Origin: Limnoperna fortunei
Lineage: Eukaryota; Mollusca; Bivalvia; Mytilida; Modiolidae
Length of the DNA: 64,000 bases
NCBI GenBank assembly: GCA_944474755.1
Contig: OX104112.1
Location: 89,913,756 to 89,977,755, forward strand
Reading direction: 5' to 3'
Part shown: positions 1 through 12,406 of the stretch, piece after piece
Numbering within the stretch: position 1 is the stretch's first letter
Layout: each line of letters starts with the position of its first letter
Position numbers and translations under genes: made by a program
Notes under the pieces: generated by a model
What the model was told of the DNA's origin: nothing
Database searches by the model: none
What the model saw: only the letters and a program-made list of their open reading frames with translations

Positions 1-90
1 GCTTCCTCCCCCAATAAAAACTGGACGCCATGAAATAGCTGAAAAATTGCTGAAAGTGGCATTAAAACACCATTCAAACAAAACAATCAA
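1..90 (+). mobile_element. SINE fragment (3' body and tail)
   Basis: The sequence matches the 3' part of the SINE family seen complete at 20313-20577: gcttcctcccccaataaaaa, a gctgaaaaattgctgaaagt stretch, and a tail of CAAA-like units. The head lies outside the window. Confidence 0.7.
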
Positions 91-404
91 TTTTCTGCTA
101 AAAGATTACCACTTGGTCTAGGGTTAGCACTTATCTATGCTCAGAAAAATAGGGTACTTGTATTCTCTACTTCTTTATGGCAGATAATTTGCCCACTAAA
201 GTCCAGACCTAAGCACTATATAACCTTATAGAGTGAAAATATTTTGCCCATCTTGACATTTTTTTAATTACCCATACTACAGAGTTAATAGAACGTTTTG
301 ATGAGATGAAATTGAGAATAAAAAATTCTGAGCTAAATACTTCTAAAATGTGAACAAAAGAAAACTATGCATGCTATGTATATGACTCTATTTTTTTGCT
401 TCAG

Positions 405-554
405 CTTCTTCCTGGAGATTTCTTTGGTACATTAGATAAAATAGATAGAAAACCAGGGTCAAAGTAAGTCTTGGTTTATTTTTAGTAAACATGCAAGTGT
501 CATACATATAACTGAAATACTGCCTGCCAAATCAATCAATCAATCGATCATCCT

Positions 555-612
<58 letters not shown>

Positions 613-3600
613 TTATCAAGGTGTTATAAATAGACATGTTTGATGAATAAAACAAGCTTGTATACTCATGATGACAGGTAACATTTCAGTGTAAGAGAGA
701 GGACCTTGGTTGCTGAGTGGTTAAGGTAGCTACTTACATACTATTGATCACCTGGATGTCAACACTGAGGTTGTGAGGTGTGCCTTGGTGACTGAGTGTT
801 TAAGGTAGCTAGTAACATACTATTGATCACCTGGATGTCAACACTGAGGTTGTGAGGTCTGCCTTGGTGATTGAGTGTTTATGGTAGCTAGTAACATACT
901 ATTGATCACCTGCATGTCAACACCGAGGTTGTGAGATGTGTCTTGGTGGCTGAGTGGTTAAGGTAGCTAGTAACATACTATTGATCACCTGCATGTCAAC
1001 ACCGAGGTTGTGAGGTGTGTCTTGGTGGCCGAGTGGTTAAGGTAGCTAGTAACATACTGTTGATCACCTGCATGTCAACACCGAGGTTGTGAGGTGTGTC
1101 TTGGTGGCTGAGTGGTTAAGGTAGCTAGTAACATACTATTGATCACCAGCATGTCAACACCCAGGTTGTGAGGTGTGCCTTGGTGACTGAGTGGTTAAGG
1201 TAGATAGTAACATACTATTGATCACCTGGATGTCAACACCCAGGTTGTGAGGTGTGTTATGGTGACTGAGTGGTTAAGGTAGCTAGTAACATACTATTGA
1301 TCACCAGCATGTCAACACCCAGGTTGTGAGGTGTGCCTTGGTGACTGAGTGGTTAAGGTAGCTAGTAACATACTGTTGATCACCTGGATGTCAACACTGA
1401 GATGTGTTCCTTAACAACCGAAACTGACAAGGATTGCCAGTTTTCTTGCTGAAGGTCATTGGTTTTCAGACATCTTTCCCCAATAAAAACTTATCATTAA
1501 CTGCATACAAACAATCGTAAAAAAAATGGTTACTTTTTTAGTCCAGACTTTATCTATTATAATTTGATTATCGTTTGAGTTACAAAGGATTAAAGCATTT
1601 AGGAATTTGTATCATGTTAGTAAATGATTGTTGTATTTTTATATAGAGACCATCATCAAGTTAGGAATTAATCCTTTTAAAGTAGACACCTGAAATTCAT
1701 ACATTTCTTTAATTGAACAAGTTTTTTTTCAACTTTGAAATATTGTGTGCAACAATTAAAATTTTTTTGTATTCCTTTATCTAAGAAAATATTTGATTTC
1801 TAATTGCTCAGTACTGCAGTGCTTTTCACAAAGAAGTAAGTGTAAAATACATCGTTTGTGCTGACATCACAATGGATTTTCTCTTGATCTTCCAACACTT
1901 TCGATTTTACTCTTATGACTGTGAATTTTTAATTAGATTGCCAGCTGCTGTACTTCTCTCTAAGCACACTTTTATTATTACATGTATTTCATACACATAC
2001 ATAAACAGACATCTGAGGATTGTTGTGAGAGAATACATAATTTAATGTATATTTCAGGATTTTCAGTGTTGAAACAATAGATGGTAACTGTGAATTTATG
2101 AAAATTTTATCAACAGATTACCAAAAAGTTATTACAGTAAGTTTAGAAACCATGTTGTTACATCCTATATTGGCTACTTTCCTACTTCCCTTACTGGACA
2201 TCGGTGGCAGAGTTGTTAAGGTAGTTCATCTACAGGTCTGTCAACACTAAGGTTGCCGGTTCAAGTTTCACTGCTGGCAGGGTGCGCTCCACTCCAATCA
2301 TAATTGACCAGGATTGCCAGTTTACCTACGAAAGGTGAGGGGTTTTCTCTGGGTACTCCGGCTTCCTCCTACAATAAAAACTGGTTGCCATGGTAGAGCT
2401 GAAAAACTGCTACAGTAGCGTTAACCACCAAATAAACAAATAAACTTACCTTACCTTATTGTACAAAGAGAAGTTCCAACTTTTCAAGACATGGTTGATT
2501 TATCTTTAGATAGAACCATAAATTTGATACATTCATGTTTTTCATAGCATATTCCATCACATTTAAATAAAACAAAGAGATAAATGCTATACCACACAGA
2601 AATAACTTATTTTAGTAAGTTTTAAATTAGTTACTACATGTACCAATCAACTGAATGTTTAGTTTTTGAGGATTTATAATTATATTTTGTTTTGTGTACT
2701 TTTTATCAGCAAATAGATACAAGAAATAATGCTGAGAAGAAGAATCTGTTATTAACTTGCGGAAGATTTCAGGGTTGGTCAGACCAGACAATCATACAAG
2801 TTGCCAAGTTAATAGAATGGGTGTCATTTCCTCCAAATACAAGTATGTATATGTAAAATTTTGTATCATAAAAATCTGACATTGGAAAACTTATTATTAT
2901 GCATTGTATAGCATAAAAAACTATTTTGTTCAAAAGTATTACAGACATTTCAGATAGATGCTCAAAAATACACCAGCAACCTAGAAACTTTTTAATATTT
3001 TAAAGATTACTGTTAACAGCACACAATCCATGTCTCAAATTAAAACAATCCTGCATACCCACCATAGATATTTTAATGGAATAGCCTGTAATGGGTTAAC
3101 AGCACACAGCCCATGTCTCAAATTAAAACAATCCTGCACACCCACCATAGACATTTTAATGGAATAGCCTTCAGTGTTAATAGCACCTTTAAGTAGACAT
3201 AACATTACTACTGCATGTAAGCTTCCAGGATTAACACTGTGAACAAGTTTTTGTTGGTTTATGATTTGCAAGCAGCATTTCAAAAAATCTTTCTACACAG
3301 AAATTAGAATTGTAGAAACATTATTATCATTATTGCAGGATATGTGAGGCAGCAAGTAATTTACGATTTATTTCTTCGAATTAATCACGAAAATACTTTT
3401 GTTTTACATTAGGCCAACAAATTATAAGTTCACTGTAGCTGTAACATAATATTTGGATGATTTTATTCAAAAAACATTTTTTTCTCATATTACTAAAAAC
3501 CAGAAACCATAGAATAGGCATTTGACATTATCAATGAATTTTCTATTTTTTTTCTATTTTAGTCTTGGTCAGTGAAGGTTACAAAGCTCCATACATAGGT

Positions 3601-6600
3601 TTTATAAAGTCTGGAGAATGCCATGTGTTACGACAGGTAGAAGTCAAACAATCAAAAGCTGGACAAACGGTAATGGTCTTTTATTCTTATAAGGATATGT
3701 TTGTTTGAATGGTGTTTAATGCCACTTTCAGCAATTTTTCAGCTATATCATGGCATCCAGTTTTTATTGGGGAAGCTGGAGTTCTTGGAGAAGCCCCCCC
3801 CCCCCCCCCCCCCCGACTTTTCAGTAGAAAAACTGGCAATCCTTGTCAATTAGGATTGGAGTCTAGTAAACCTGCCTAAAGGGAGACTTGAACCCACAAC
3901 CTTATTCATGTTATTAGGATTTGAGATTTCAACATAAAATATAAAAAGAACCTTGAGTTGATTTGTCACATATTTTGGTTGAGTATAAATTCTGTAATAA
4001 GAAGTTTTATAATTGATTTACAGCTATTATGTTATAAATGTGATTTCATGGTACACACATATGATACAAAAATGTTTCTTTGATTCCGGTTAAAAATCAT
4101 GCTTTTATTTTAATTTGTATTTTTGCTTGTTACTTGGGCACATTATTCAGGGAGCCTTGGTGGCCAAGGTATTAAACCGTCTACTATTGATCAATGGCCT
4201 GTCAACAGTATGATTGCAAGTTTGAGCCCCATTGGACAAAATGGGTTAATTGACAAGGAGCGCCTGTTTTCCTGCATAAGATTGGGGTTCTCACTGATTC
4301 TTCTCTCAATAAAACTGGACTTCATAGGTTTCACAAGTAGTGAGAATTGTATACCGCTTTATATCGTCTCCAGTTATTTAATTTCAACAAAGTTATAAAT
4401 GAGCCTATGGCGAGTTTATTAGTTTGGTGAAATTAAATAAGGGGAGATGACATTAAGCGAATCTCACAATTTGTGAAACCTATTCCTTTTTTGATGAAAA
4501 GAAAAATGTAATTTGCATGGCTAATTTTGTAGCACAGAAACGGGGCGTCATTGAAACACAAAGTAAAATGCAAGATGAAATTACAGGCTGTATAATAGTA
4601 TAACAAAGCATAACATTATAAAAGAAATCACATATAGAATGAAAACATTTTTCAAATTCAAAATAACATTATAAATGTTAGTGTTCATATATAACATTTG
4701 AAATTTTTTCATATGTGGATATTCATCAGGAACGTTCTTTCCCTGCAATTGATGTCACACTGTATTTTTCATATCTCTTGTTTGTATCACATCGTTGTTT
4801 TTTGTTTACAACATATAAAAAAAATAAATAAGGACAATCATAAAAGAAAATGTGATAAAGCTGATATATTGCTGAAAAAAGACCGAAAAAATAACTAAAA
4901 AACAGAAAGTATTGTTGGGACATAGGTCTAGTGATTCTACTAATTGTTTCAAATCTTCTACATTTATTTACATTTCAAAAACTATTTCAGGCCAGTGGTG
5001 CATTTTCTTAGATTTTATTTGTTTGGTACGATTTGGTATTTATTTGGTATTTATTTGTGGTCCTATCTTTAAATAATTTATTAACTTTTGAGATTTGTGC
5101 TTGGGCCTTTCATTAAATGTTTAGCTCCTTTTTTTATGGACAGAGCTACAAAGAAGTCCCATTACTTGTGATGGAGCAAGCCGGTAGTGATTCACACCCT
5201 GGGGTTTTATGCATATAATCAGCTATAAAACTGTTTCCCTAAATTGCTACATACCGTAAAAAGCTGTGTATAGTCCGCATTTATGTATTGTCTGCACCCC
5301 TTTCTTGGGCCAGAAAATTGGGGAAAAATTCGTATATGCATGTACAATCCGCATGTAAAAAATTTCAAAAAACGTCTCAAGATGAAGACATCGAGTCCGA
5401 CTTGGTCACGCTTTTTCAAAATTTTTTACTATTATATGTAATTTATTCTCTCTTAAAATATCATTTATGTTTATAGTTTTATTCATTTCTAGTGATTGTA
5501 ATAAATAAAAAAATAGTGCATTCTCATAACGTCTATTTTGATCGTTGTTAAAACGGATACTAACACATTTCGAAACCAAAACAATTTGTCAACTTTCATT
5601 TATCAATGAAAACAAAGAAAACAAAAAGATTACACGTTTTATTTTAATCCCTTAATGATTGCAATCAAAACATCGATCTTCAAACATTTGAGGTTACATA
5701 ACGACACCATTTGCACTGTAAACAATACAGGTTACACATCCGCTATTTTCGTATCCGTTTTAATTTTTATTTGTCCTATATAATTATTATAACATTACTA
5801 GAAATAATTTAAGTAAAAATTAATATCATTACAACGTATTTATATGGAACTTTGTAAAAGAATCATGTTAGAATAGTACGAAAATACCGCATATAACACA
5901 ACAACAAAATGGCGACCGCCATTGACAACATTCAACGGGACGAAACACACTCTATCGAGTCTGTATTTATGTATAATCCGCACCATTCCTTTCCAACTTA
6001 GATTAAAAGAAAAAGACCGCGGACAATACGACCCTAAATACGGTACTTTTTAATGTCTATGAAGTTGAACTGATATTTCTACAACACCTTATTCGTTACA
6101 GAACTGAAGTTTTACACTTTAATCGTAATCATGGCATTGTTGTTAACATTTGAATTCTGGAAGTGCATAATTTCTTAATCGATTTGGTAAAAAAATGACC
6201 ATCCGGATCAATTTTTTCCAGATGTGTTGCATTAGCAGGGATCAAATTTTTACCGATACAATTCTACAAATCTACACTCCCCAATAATTTTGTCAACAAT
6301 GACATGATTACGAAAAGTGTTAAAATTATTTAATTAGACATTGTAGAAATGTCAGCTGAATAGCAGAGAAAGGAAAAAATATTTATTAAACAAAGATAGT
6401 AGATTAATAGCAGAAAATATGTATAAATCCCAAGATTGTTTTTGATCCATTACGAGGTCCCCTCCATCCATAAAAAAATTAAATAAATAAGCTACATTAT
6501 TGTAGCTATTAAATGTTATGTATATGTACAAAGTAAATACCCTACTAATACATGTAGCTGTTTTGATTTTACACTTAAAGAACGAGATATTGTTCTCAAC

Positions 6601-9600
6601 GATCTATATTATCTATACTTGTATACTCGATGAAAGTGTGACTGTTTATCTGACGTTAATTTCGTTGAAACGCACTGTACTTAATTATTAAGGAGTTATT
6701 TAGTTGGAGCAGAAAATGCACAATATTTTAAAAGTAATTTAGCTCTGGGTTGATTGTTTACATTGCTGAACGAGGAAAATCGCCGAAATTTGAGTATGGA
6801 CGAAATTCGAGTGTGTGGCCTTATATATGGACAATGTCAACAACTGAATCCTCAGATATGTAACATTCAATGTAATATATCTGTATAAATTCATATTAAT
6901 TTGTAGGAAAAGAAAATGAAGCATGTTGTTATGGGTAGACTTACAGTATCCCAGTCATTTGGTGAAATAAGTGTACTCAAAGATGAACCTATTACATGTT
7001 CCATAGTTACTGCTACAAATGTGTCTCTAGGAATAATAAAACCAGAGAGAATCAAAGGTAAGGTGACTAACAGGAGAACCTATACATGCTTCAATGTTTT
7101 GTCACTAGGAATAATAAAACCTGAGAGTATCAAAGTTAAGGAGACTAACAGGAGAACCTATAAGATGCTCCAAAGTTATGTCACTAGGAATTATAAAACC
7201 AGAGAGAATCAAAGGTAAGGAGATTAACTGGAGAACCTATAACACCAGAGAAAATCAAAGGTAAGGAGACTAACAGGAGAACCTATAACATGCTCTAAAC
7301 TTATATCACTAGGAATAATAAAACTAGAGAGAATCAAAGGTAAGGAGACTAACAGGAGAACCTATACATGCTTCAATGTTTTGTCACTAGGAATAATAAA
7401 ACCTGAGAGTATCAAAGGTAAGGAGACTAACAGGAGAACCTATAACATGCTCTAAAGTTATGTCACTAGGAATAATAAAACTAGAGAGAATCAAAGGTAA
7501 GGAGACTAACTGGAGAACCTATAAGATGCTCTTAAGTTATGTCACTAGGAATAATAAAACCAGAGAGAATCAGAGGTAATGAGACTAACAGGAGAACCTA
7601 TAACATGCTCTAAACTTATGTCACTAGGAATAATAAAACTAGAGAGAATCAAAGGTAAGGAGACTAACAGGAGAACCTATACATGCTTCAATGTTTTGTC
7701 ACTAGGAATAATAAAACCTGAGAGTATCAAAGGTAAGGAGACTAACAGGAGAACCTATAAGATGCTCCAAAGTTATGTCACTAGGAATTATAAAACCAGA
7801 GAGAATCAAAGGTAAGGAGAATAACTGGAGAACCTATAACACCAGAGAAAATCAAAGGTAAGGAGACTAACAGGAGAACCTATAACATGCTCTAAACTTA
7901 TATCACTAGGAATAATAAAACTAGAGAGAATCAAAGGTAAGGAGACTAACAGGAGAACCTATACATGCTTCAATGTTAAGTCACTAGGAATAATAAAACC
8001 TGAGAGTATCAAAGGTAAGGAGACTAACAGGAGAACCTATAACATGCTCTAAAGTTATGTCACTAGGAATTATAAAACCAGAGAGAATCAAAGGTAAGGA
8101 GACTAACAGGAGAACCTATAACATGCTCTAAACTTATGTCACTAGGAATAATAAAACTAGAGAGAATCAAAGGTAAGGAGACTAACTGGAGAACCTATAA
8201 CATGCTCTAAACTTATGTCACTAGGAATAATAAAACTAGAGAGAATCAAAGGTAAGGAGACTAACTGGAGAACCTATAACATGCTCTAAACTTATGTCAC
8301 TAGGAATAATAAAACTAGAGAGAATCAAAGGTAAGGAGACTAACAGGAGAACCTATACATGCTTCAATGTTTTGTCACTAGGAAAAATAAAACCAGAGAG
8401 AATCAAACATAAGGTGACTAACAGGAGAACATATACATGCTTCAATGTTTTGTCACTAGGAATAATAAAACCTGAGAGTATCAAAGGTAAGGTGACTAAC
8501 AGGAGAACCTATTAGATGCTCCAAAGTTATGTCACAAGGAAAAATAAAACCAGAGAGAATCAAAGGTAAGGTGACAAACAGGAGAACATATACATGCATC
8601 AAAGTTATGTCACTAGGAATAGTAAAACCAGAGAGAATCAAAGGTAAGGAGACTAACAGGAGAACCTATAACATGCTCTAAAGTTATGTCACTAGGAATT
8701 ATAAAACCAGAGAGAATCAAAGGTAACAAGTCTAACAGAATGACCTACAGTGTGTTAAATGTTTCAGTACAATAATGGTATTTCTTGGTATAATAAAACT
8801 ATCTACCGGTTACTTATCTATAATGTAATGAAACAATGCTGACAACATACTATCTATAAGATAGCCATTGCTTACTAAAATTAAAGTATTTAAAAAAAAA
8901 ATTTTATTACTGTAATATTACATGTTATATTTGTGTTTTGTTGTTAACATTTATATTTGTTTATAGCAAATACCCATGAAAGTTGCATGCTTTATACCAC
9001 CCTATAATGATGGTACATCACTTACTGCCATTAATTATAAATTAAGTCCATGTTCTCAAAATGTATTTTGTTTTTATTAGTTCCTCATGCCTCCTACTTA
9101 TTGTCACAATATTTATTGGTCAAGCAATTGGTGTTATAACGAGGGTGTTATCCACTTGTATTGTTGAAGAATTGATGTCACTTTTAAAAATATCCTGTAG
9201 TCTTCTTATAAGTTTTCTTGTTTTTTTTTCAGAACTTGATGATATTACAATACAGTTATTTACACAGTCAAATGAACCAACATTTAACAATTTCTCTAAG
9301 GTAAGATCAACTTATAATTAGTTTTTGAATCATCTTCCATTCATGCAAGTCACTTGTTTGGTCTTGTAAGGTGTTTTCAATGCTTGGTTTATTTTTAGTT
9401 CTGCTTGTTATGTGCATTACAACTTGGTGGTGTTCCTGTATAGAAGTGCATGTAGATAAAAGTTTAGTTATCACATTTAATTGATCATAGCCAATTCAGT
9501 TCTTAACATGAAAGCAGCATTTTAAACAAAAGTTTAGTCGTATGACTGTTGTAGCAGGTATTTAAGTGGGAATTGTTTTTATACCAGTTGAATTTAATCC

Positions 9601-10164
9601 ATAGCAGGTATTTAAGTGAGACAAAGGCTTATATCAGTTAAATTTTAACCATTTTACCTAAACATTGGAGTAAATGAAGAACTTTGTAGAAGTTTGTTAT
9701 TTACTCACCATTCAGTGCTACAATAACCAAGTGATATTTATACCCGCCCCCCTGTTAACTGTGTGGGGGTAAATAGGAATCACCCTGCCTGTCTGTCTGT
9801 CATTCTATCCACATCCCTTGTAACCGCAGCTCCTCCTAAACAGCTTGATTAAATTTAATGAAACTTAGCATAAAGTAAGTAGATTATATGTAGATGTGCA
9901 TGAAGGATTTTTATTGACTTCAGATATCATTAAGGGGAGATAATTGGACTTGAAAGCCAAGCTTTCTACATTTGTGTTCACTTGCATTAGGACAATATTT
10001 TTCTATTATGCTTATGTACATCTATTATACAGGATGAGATCCAGGAAGAATACATGAACCAAGAATTAAAACAACAGTGGAACGAGTTCAAGCATAGTGT
10101 TGTCGTGGATGTAATAAACTCCAAAGGAATACGGCCCGGATACGGAAAATGGGCAAAATACTGA
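405..10164 (+). CDS. CNBD1: CNBD1-like cyclic nucleotide-binding domain protein, 3' seven exons (partial, 5' end outside window)
   Basis: Seven exons join in phase: 405-463, 2058-2136, 2710-2842, 3563-3669, 6907-7057, 9233-9300 and 10033-10164 (TGA). Every junction has AG/GT borders and the joined frame has no stop, giving about 242 residues. The protein begins inside a first cyclic-nucleotide-binding fold (LLPGDFFGTLDKID, then IFSVETIDGNCEFMKIL). A second fold follows: a helical start (WSDQTIIQVAKLIEW), beta strands (YKAPYIGFIKSGECHVLRQ), then QSFGEISVLKDEPITCSIVT. Order and spacing match my recollection of CNBD1, which also has FGTL in the first cassette and FGEISVL in the second. The tail ends IRPGYGKWAKY and reaches further than the human protein as I remember it. 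Both phosphate-binding cassettes lack the Arg of the canonical PRAA motif, so cAMP or cGMP binding is doubtful. CNBD2 is the main alternative name. Confidence 0.8.
533..614 (+). repeat. (ATCA)n tetranucleotide microsatellite
   Basis: About twenty near-perfect AATC/ATCA units occur in the first visible intron of the CNBD1-like gene. Confidence 0.95.
702..1400 (+). repeat. 79-bp tandem array built from a SINE tRNA-like head
   Basis: About nine copies of a unit running from ccttggtggccgagtggtta to the gaggttgtgaggtgtg end. The unit equals the tRNA-like head of the SINE family, including an A-box-like TGGCCGAGTGGTTAAGG, but stops before the B box. Right of the array, 1400-1500 resumes with SINE body sequence (gacaaggattgccagttttc), so the array appears to have expanded inside one SINE. 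It lies in a CNBD1-like intron. Confidence 0.85.
2198..2445 (+). mobile_element. tRNA-derived SINE, nearly full length
   Basis: The order is A-box-like head (ggtggcagagttgttaagg), B-box-like ggttcaagtttc, body with gattgccagtttacctac and cttcctcctacaataaaaac, and a tail aaataaacaaataaac. It is diverged from the 20313 copy and sits in the intron between exons 2136 and 2710. Confidence 0.75.
3013..3176 (+). repeat. Two-copy tandem duplication of about 82 bp
   Basis: The segment containing acagcacacaatccatgtct and the block with cccaccatagatattttaat is repeated immediately with a few substitutions. Confidence 0.8.
3698..3905 (-). mobile_element. SINE copy, minus orientation, with poly-C expansion
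   Basis: The reverse complement shows the family body (gccactttcagcaatttttc on the plus strand) and the B-box side. A run of C at about 3798-3814 replaces the usual cccccgacc segment, probably replication slippage. Confidence 0.75.
4145..4345 (+). mobile_element. Diverged SINE copy
   Basis: Head-like gccttggtggccaaggtatt, then tctactattgatcaatggcc, and a body ending ctctcaataaaactggac show the family order with many substitutions. The short ORF over it is not a gene. Confidence 0.6.
5252..6045. mobile_element. Candidate non-autonomous DNA transposon with TACCGTA termini
   Basis: The left end starts taccgtaaaa and the right end finishes ctaaatacggta, inverted with respect to each other. Subterminal blocks are also related (tatagtccgcatttatgtat on the left, tctgtatttatgtataatcc on the right). 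No transposase frame is visible. It occupies most of the intron between the 3669 and 6907 exons. Confidence 0.45.
6907..7057 (+). CDS. CNBD1: CNBD1-like exon carrying the second cassette; its 3' end seeds a tandem array
   Basis: The exon is preceded by a ttaatttgtag acceptor and ends AATCAAAG|gtaagg. It enters in phase 0 and leaves in phase 1. It encodes MGRLTVSQSFGEISVLKDEP and then CSIVTATNVSLGIIKPERIK. The last ~75 bp of the exon plus the donor and the first intron bases are the template for the minisatellite that follows to about 8745, so the real donor is only the first of a long series of near-identical donors. Confidence 0.8.
7025..8745 (+). repeat. ~77-bp minisatellite that copies an exon end plus its splice donor
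   Basis: About 22 units follow the exon ending at 7057. Each carries a version of tcactaggaataataaaacc, then agagagaatcaaag, then a donor-like gtaagg, then agactaacaggagaacctat. The first part equals the last coding bases of the CNBD1-like exon (GIIKPERIK), and the rest equals its donor and intron start. Some units are shortened to about 45 bp. Small ORFs across the array are read-through of this unit. Confidence 0.9.
9560..9660 (+). repeat. Two-copy tandem repeat
   Basis: tagcaggtatttaagtg is followed by a partly conserved block and then repeated about 60 bp on. Confidence 0.5.
9740..9975 (+). repeat. Dispersed repeat with tatacccgccccc start
   Basis: A C-rich start, a gcctgtctgtctgtcattct stretch and a final aggggagataattggacttg resemble a dispersed repeat style common in this window, but no second full copy is present here. 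It lies in the last CNBD1-like intron. Confidence 0.35.
10033..10164 (+). CDS. CNBD1: CNBD1-like terminal coding exon
   Basis: The acceptor is tattatacag. The exon reads DEIQEEYMNQELKQQWNEFK and onward to GIRPGYGKWAKY and a TGA at 10162-10164. The Glu/Gln/Lys-rich first half is probably helical. It joins in phase 0 to the exon that ends FNNFSK at 9300. Confidence 0.8.
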   Translation, partial: DEIQEEYMNQELKQQWNEFKHSVVVDVINSKGIRPGYGKWAKY

Positions 10165-11540
10165 AATAATTATTATCTAATTCTCAGACATTATTTCCAC
10201 CAGCTACCAGTATTAGGTCTGATTATATATGATGTCCAGTTTTTGTTGAAATCGATAAATTTACAGATATATTTATTTTTACTTGTATACATGTGTATGA
10301 TCTATGATTGGACCTTTTAGTCAGATTTGAATGAAATGCACAATTTTAAAATATTTTTACAACAATGTTTATTTTTTTTTAAATTGTCTGTGATATCCAT
10401 ATATCAATGATTGATAGGAAGTTACTTACAACTGCATTGAATATTGAATAGCACTATGTTAATTTGTGTTTATTTTATTTTTTTAAAGATGATGTGATAA
10501 GCTATGAAAGTCTAAGAATGAAACATGTTTTTTATATCATATTTATTTATACTTATTTTAAATACAAATAATTGAAATTTGATAAGAATTCTTTTTTTTT
10601 TTTGGATGACAGCAATTAGGGCTATCCCAGAAAAGGCCCACCCATAGATAGATACCCACACATTTTAAAACCCACAACCTGCACCAATGAATTGATATAA
10701 ACAAACAGGTTGTTTTAAATATTGACTCCCCTTTAGTTAAGGGACACTTCTTTTCCTTCTGGAGAGTACATCTTATCCATGACACAATTTCAGTTTTAAG
10801 GTATTAGATAAAAAAGTATGATTAAAAATGTTTAAATTGATGAACACCATAAAAAACTGCGAGTTACTTATAATGTTTATTCTGAATTTGTGAAGGAAGC
10901 ATTAGTGAGAAAACTAGAATAATGATAGTTGTAAGTTCATAATAACTGTTATACTGTTAAATAAAATATATTAAGACTATCATTCTTTTGAGCAGACAAA
11001 GCAATTGTCACAAAAACAAAAGATTTTTTTGCACAACTACAAATGGTAAAAAAACCATTTTGTTATTTTCTACTTTAATATAGGTTAAAATTACTATTTC
11101 ATTTCTGTTGTTTTGAAAATAACCTACACAATCAACACAATAACAATAGAATCAAGATTGTAGTCAAATGATTGCTTTATGCCTGTCAAATTTCTAGATT
11201 CAATGATGACACAACTGTATAAAATATTAGTATACTGTTTAGATATAAATTGTTGGAGAATTTACATTCAAAAACTACCCCATTTGTGAAAATCGAGAAG
11301 TTCATGTTTAGGTACATGAAATCCATCAGTCAATTTGTTTCAAAAGGTTGTTGAAAACATTGTTCATTTACAAATAATTATGAAGCCATTTTGTGAAGTT
11401 TATCTCCATGCCAATGCCAATTGTAGATTTTCATTCACAAACTTATGTTACAAACATCAGCATAAAAGGACAAACAAAATATTTCCCATGTAATCATTTA
11501 AAACTCGCAAGTGCAGCACTGTTGTTTGTCATAGTAAAAA
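10165..11540 (+). other. Probable 3' UTR and downstream flank of the CNBD1-like gene
   Basis: This is AT-rich sequence without a convincing exon on either strand. An AATAAA at 10960-10965 is a candidate polyadenylation signal about 800 bp after the stop. The ORF on the opposite strand around 10558-10785 shows no domain and no splice-compatible partners. Confidence 0.4.
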
Positions 11541-12406
11541 CTGACTGATTATTACCAGGGAATGGCTACCTAGTGACTGATTATTACCAGGGAATGGCTA
11601 CCTAGTGACTGATTATTACCAGGGAATGGCTACCTAGTGACTGATTATTACCAGGGAATGGCTACCTAGTGACTGATTATTACCAGGGAATGGCTACCTA
11701 GTGACTGATTATTACCAGGGAATGGCCACCTAGTGACTGATTATTACCAGGGAATGGCTACCTAGTGACTGATTATTACCAGGGAATGGCTACCTAGTGA
11801 CTGATTATTACCAGGGAATGGCTACCTAGTGACTGATTATTACCAGGGAATGGCTGCCTAGTGACTGATTATTACCAGGGAATGGCTGCCTAGTGACTGA
11901 TTATTACCAGGGAATGGCTACCTAGTGACTGATTACTACCAGGGAATGGCTGCCTAGTGACTGATTATTACCAGGGAATGGCCACCTAGTGACTGATTAT
12001 TACCAGGGAATGGCTACCTAGTGACTGATTATTACCAGGGAATGGCCACCTAGTGACTGATTATTACCAGGGAATGGCCACCTAGTGACTGATTATTACC
12101 AGGGAATGGCTACCTAGTGACTGATTATTACCAGGGAATGGCTACCTAGTGACTGATTATTACCAGGGAATGGCTACCTAGTGACTGATTATTACCAGGG
12201 AATGGCTACCTAGTGACTGATTATTACCAGGGAATGGCTACCTAGTGACTGATTATTACCAGGGAATGGCCACCTAGTGACTGATTATTACCAGGGAATG
12301 GCTACCTAGTGACTGATTATTACCAGGGAATGGCTACCTAGTGACTGATTATTACCAGGGAATGGCTACCTAGTGACTGATTATTACCAGGGAATGGCTA
12401 CCTAGT
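11541..12406 (+). repeat. 32-bp tandem array, about 27 copies
   Basis: The unit is actgattattaccagggaat followed by ggctacctagtg. Copies are almost identical and differ at one or two positions (gctacc, gccacc, gctgcc). There are no spacers. It lies downstream of the CNBD1-like gene. Confidence 0.97.

Noticed and set aside
702..1400. Cluster of tRNA-Ser/Leu genes
   Set aside because: Only the A-box side is tRNA-like. No anticodon or acceptor stem can be formed, and SINE body follows.
3798..3814. Functional poly-C element
   Set aside because: It replaces the CCCCCGACC stretch of a SINE copy and is best seen as slippage or a sequencing artefact.
7579..8515. Small protein genes with repeated GIIK motifs
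   Set aside because: They are translations of the exon-donor minisatellite, interrupted at unit length changes.
11541..12406. CRISPR-like array
   Set aside because: Units are head to tail without unique spacers, and the setting is a eukaryotic genome. It is a minisatellite.
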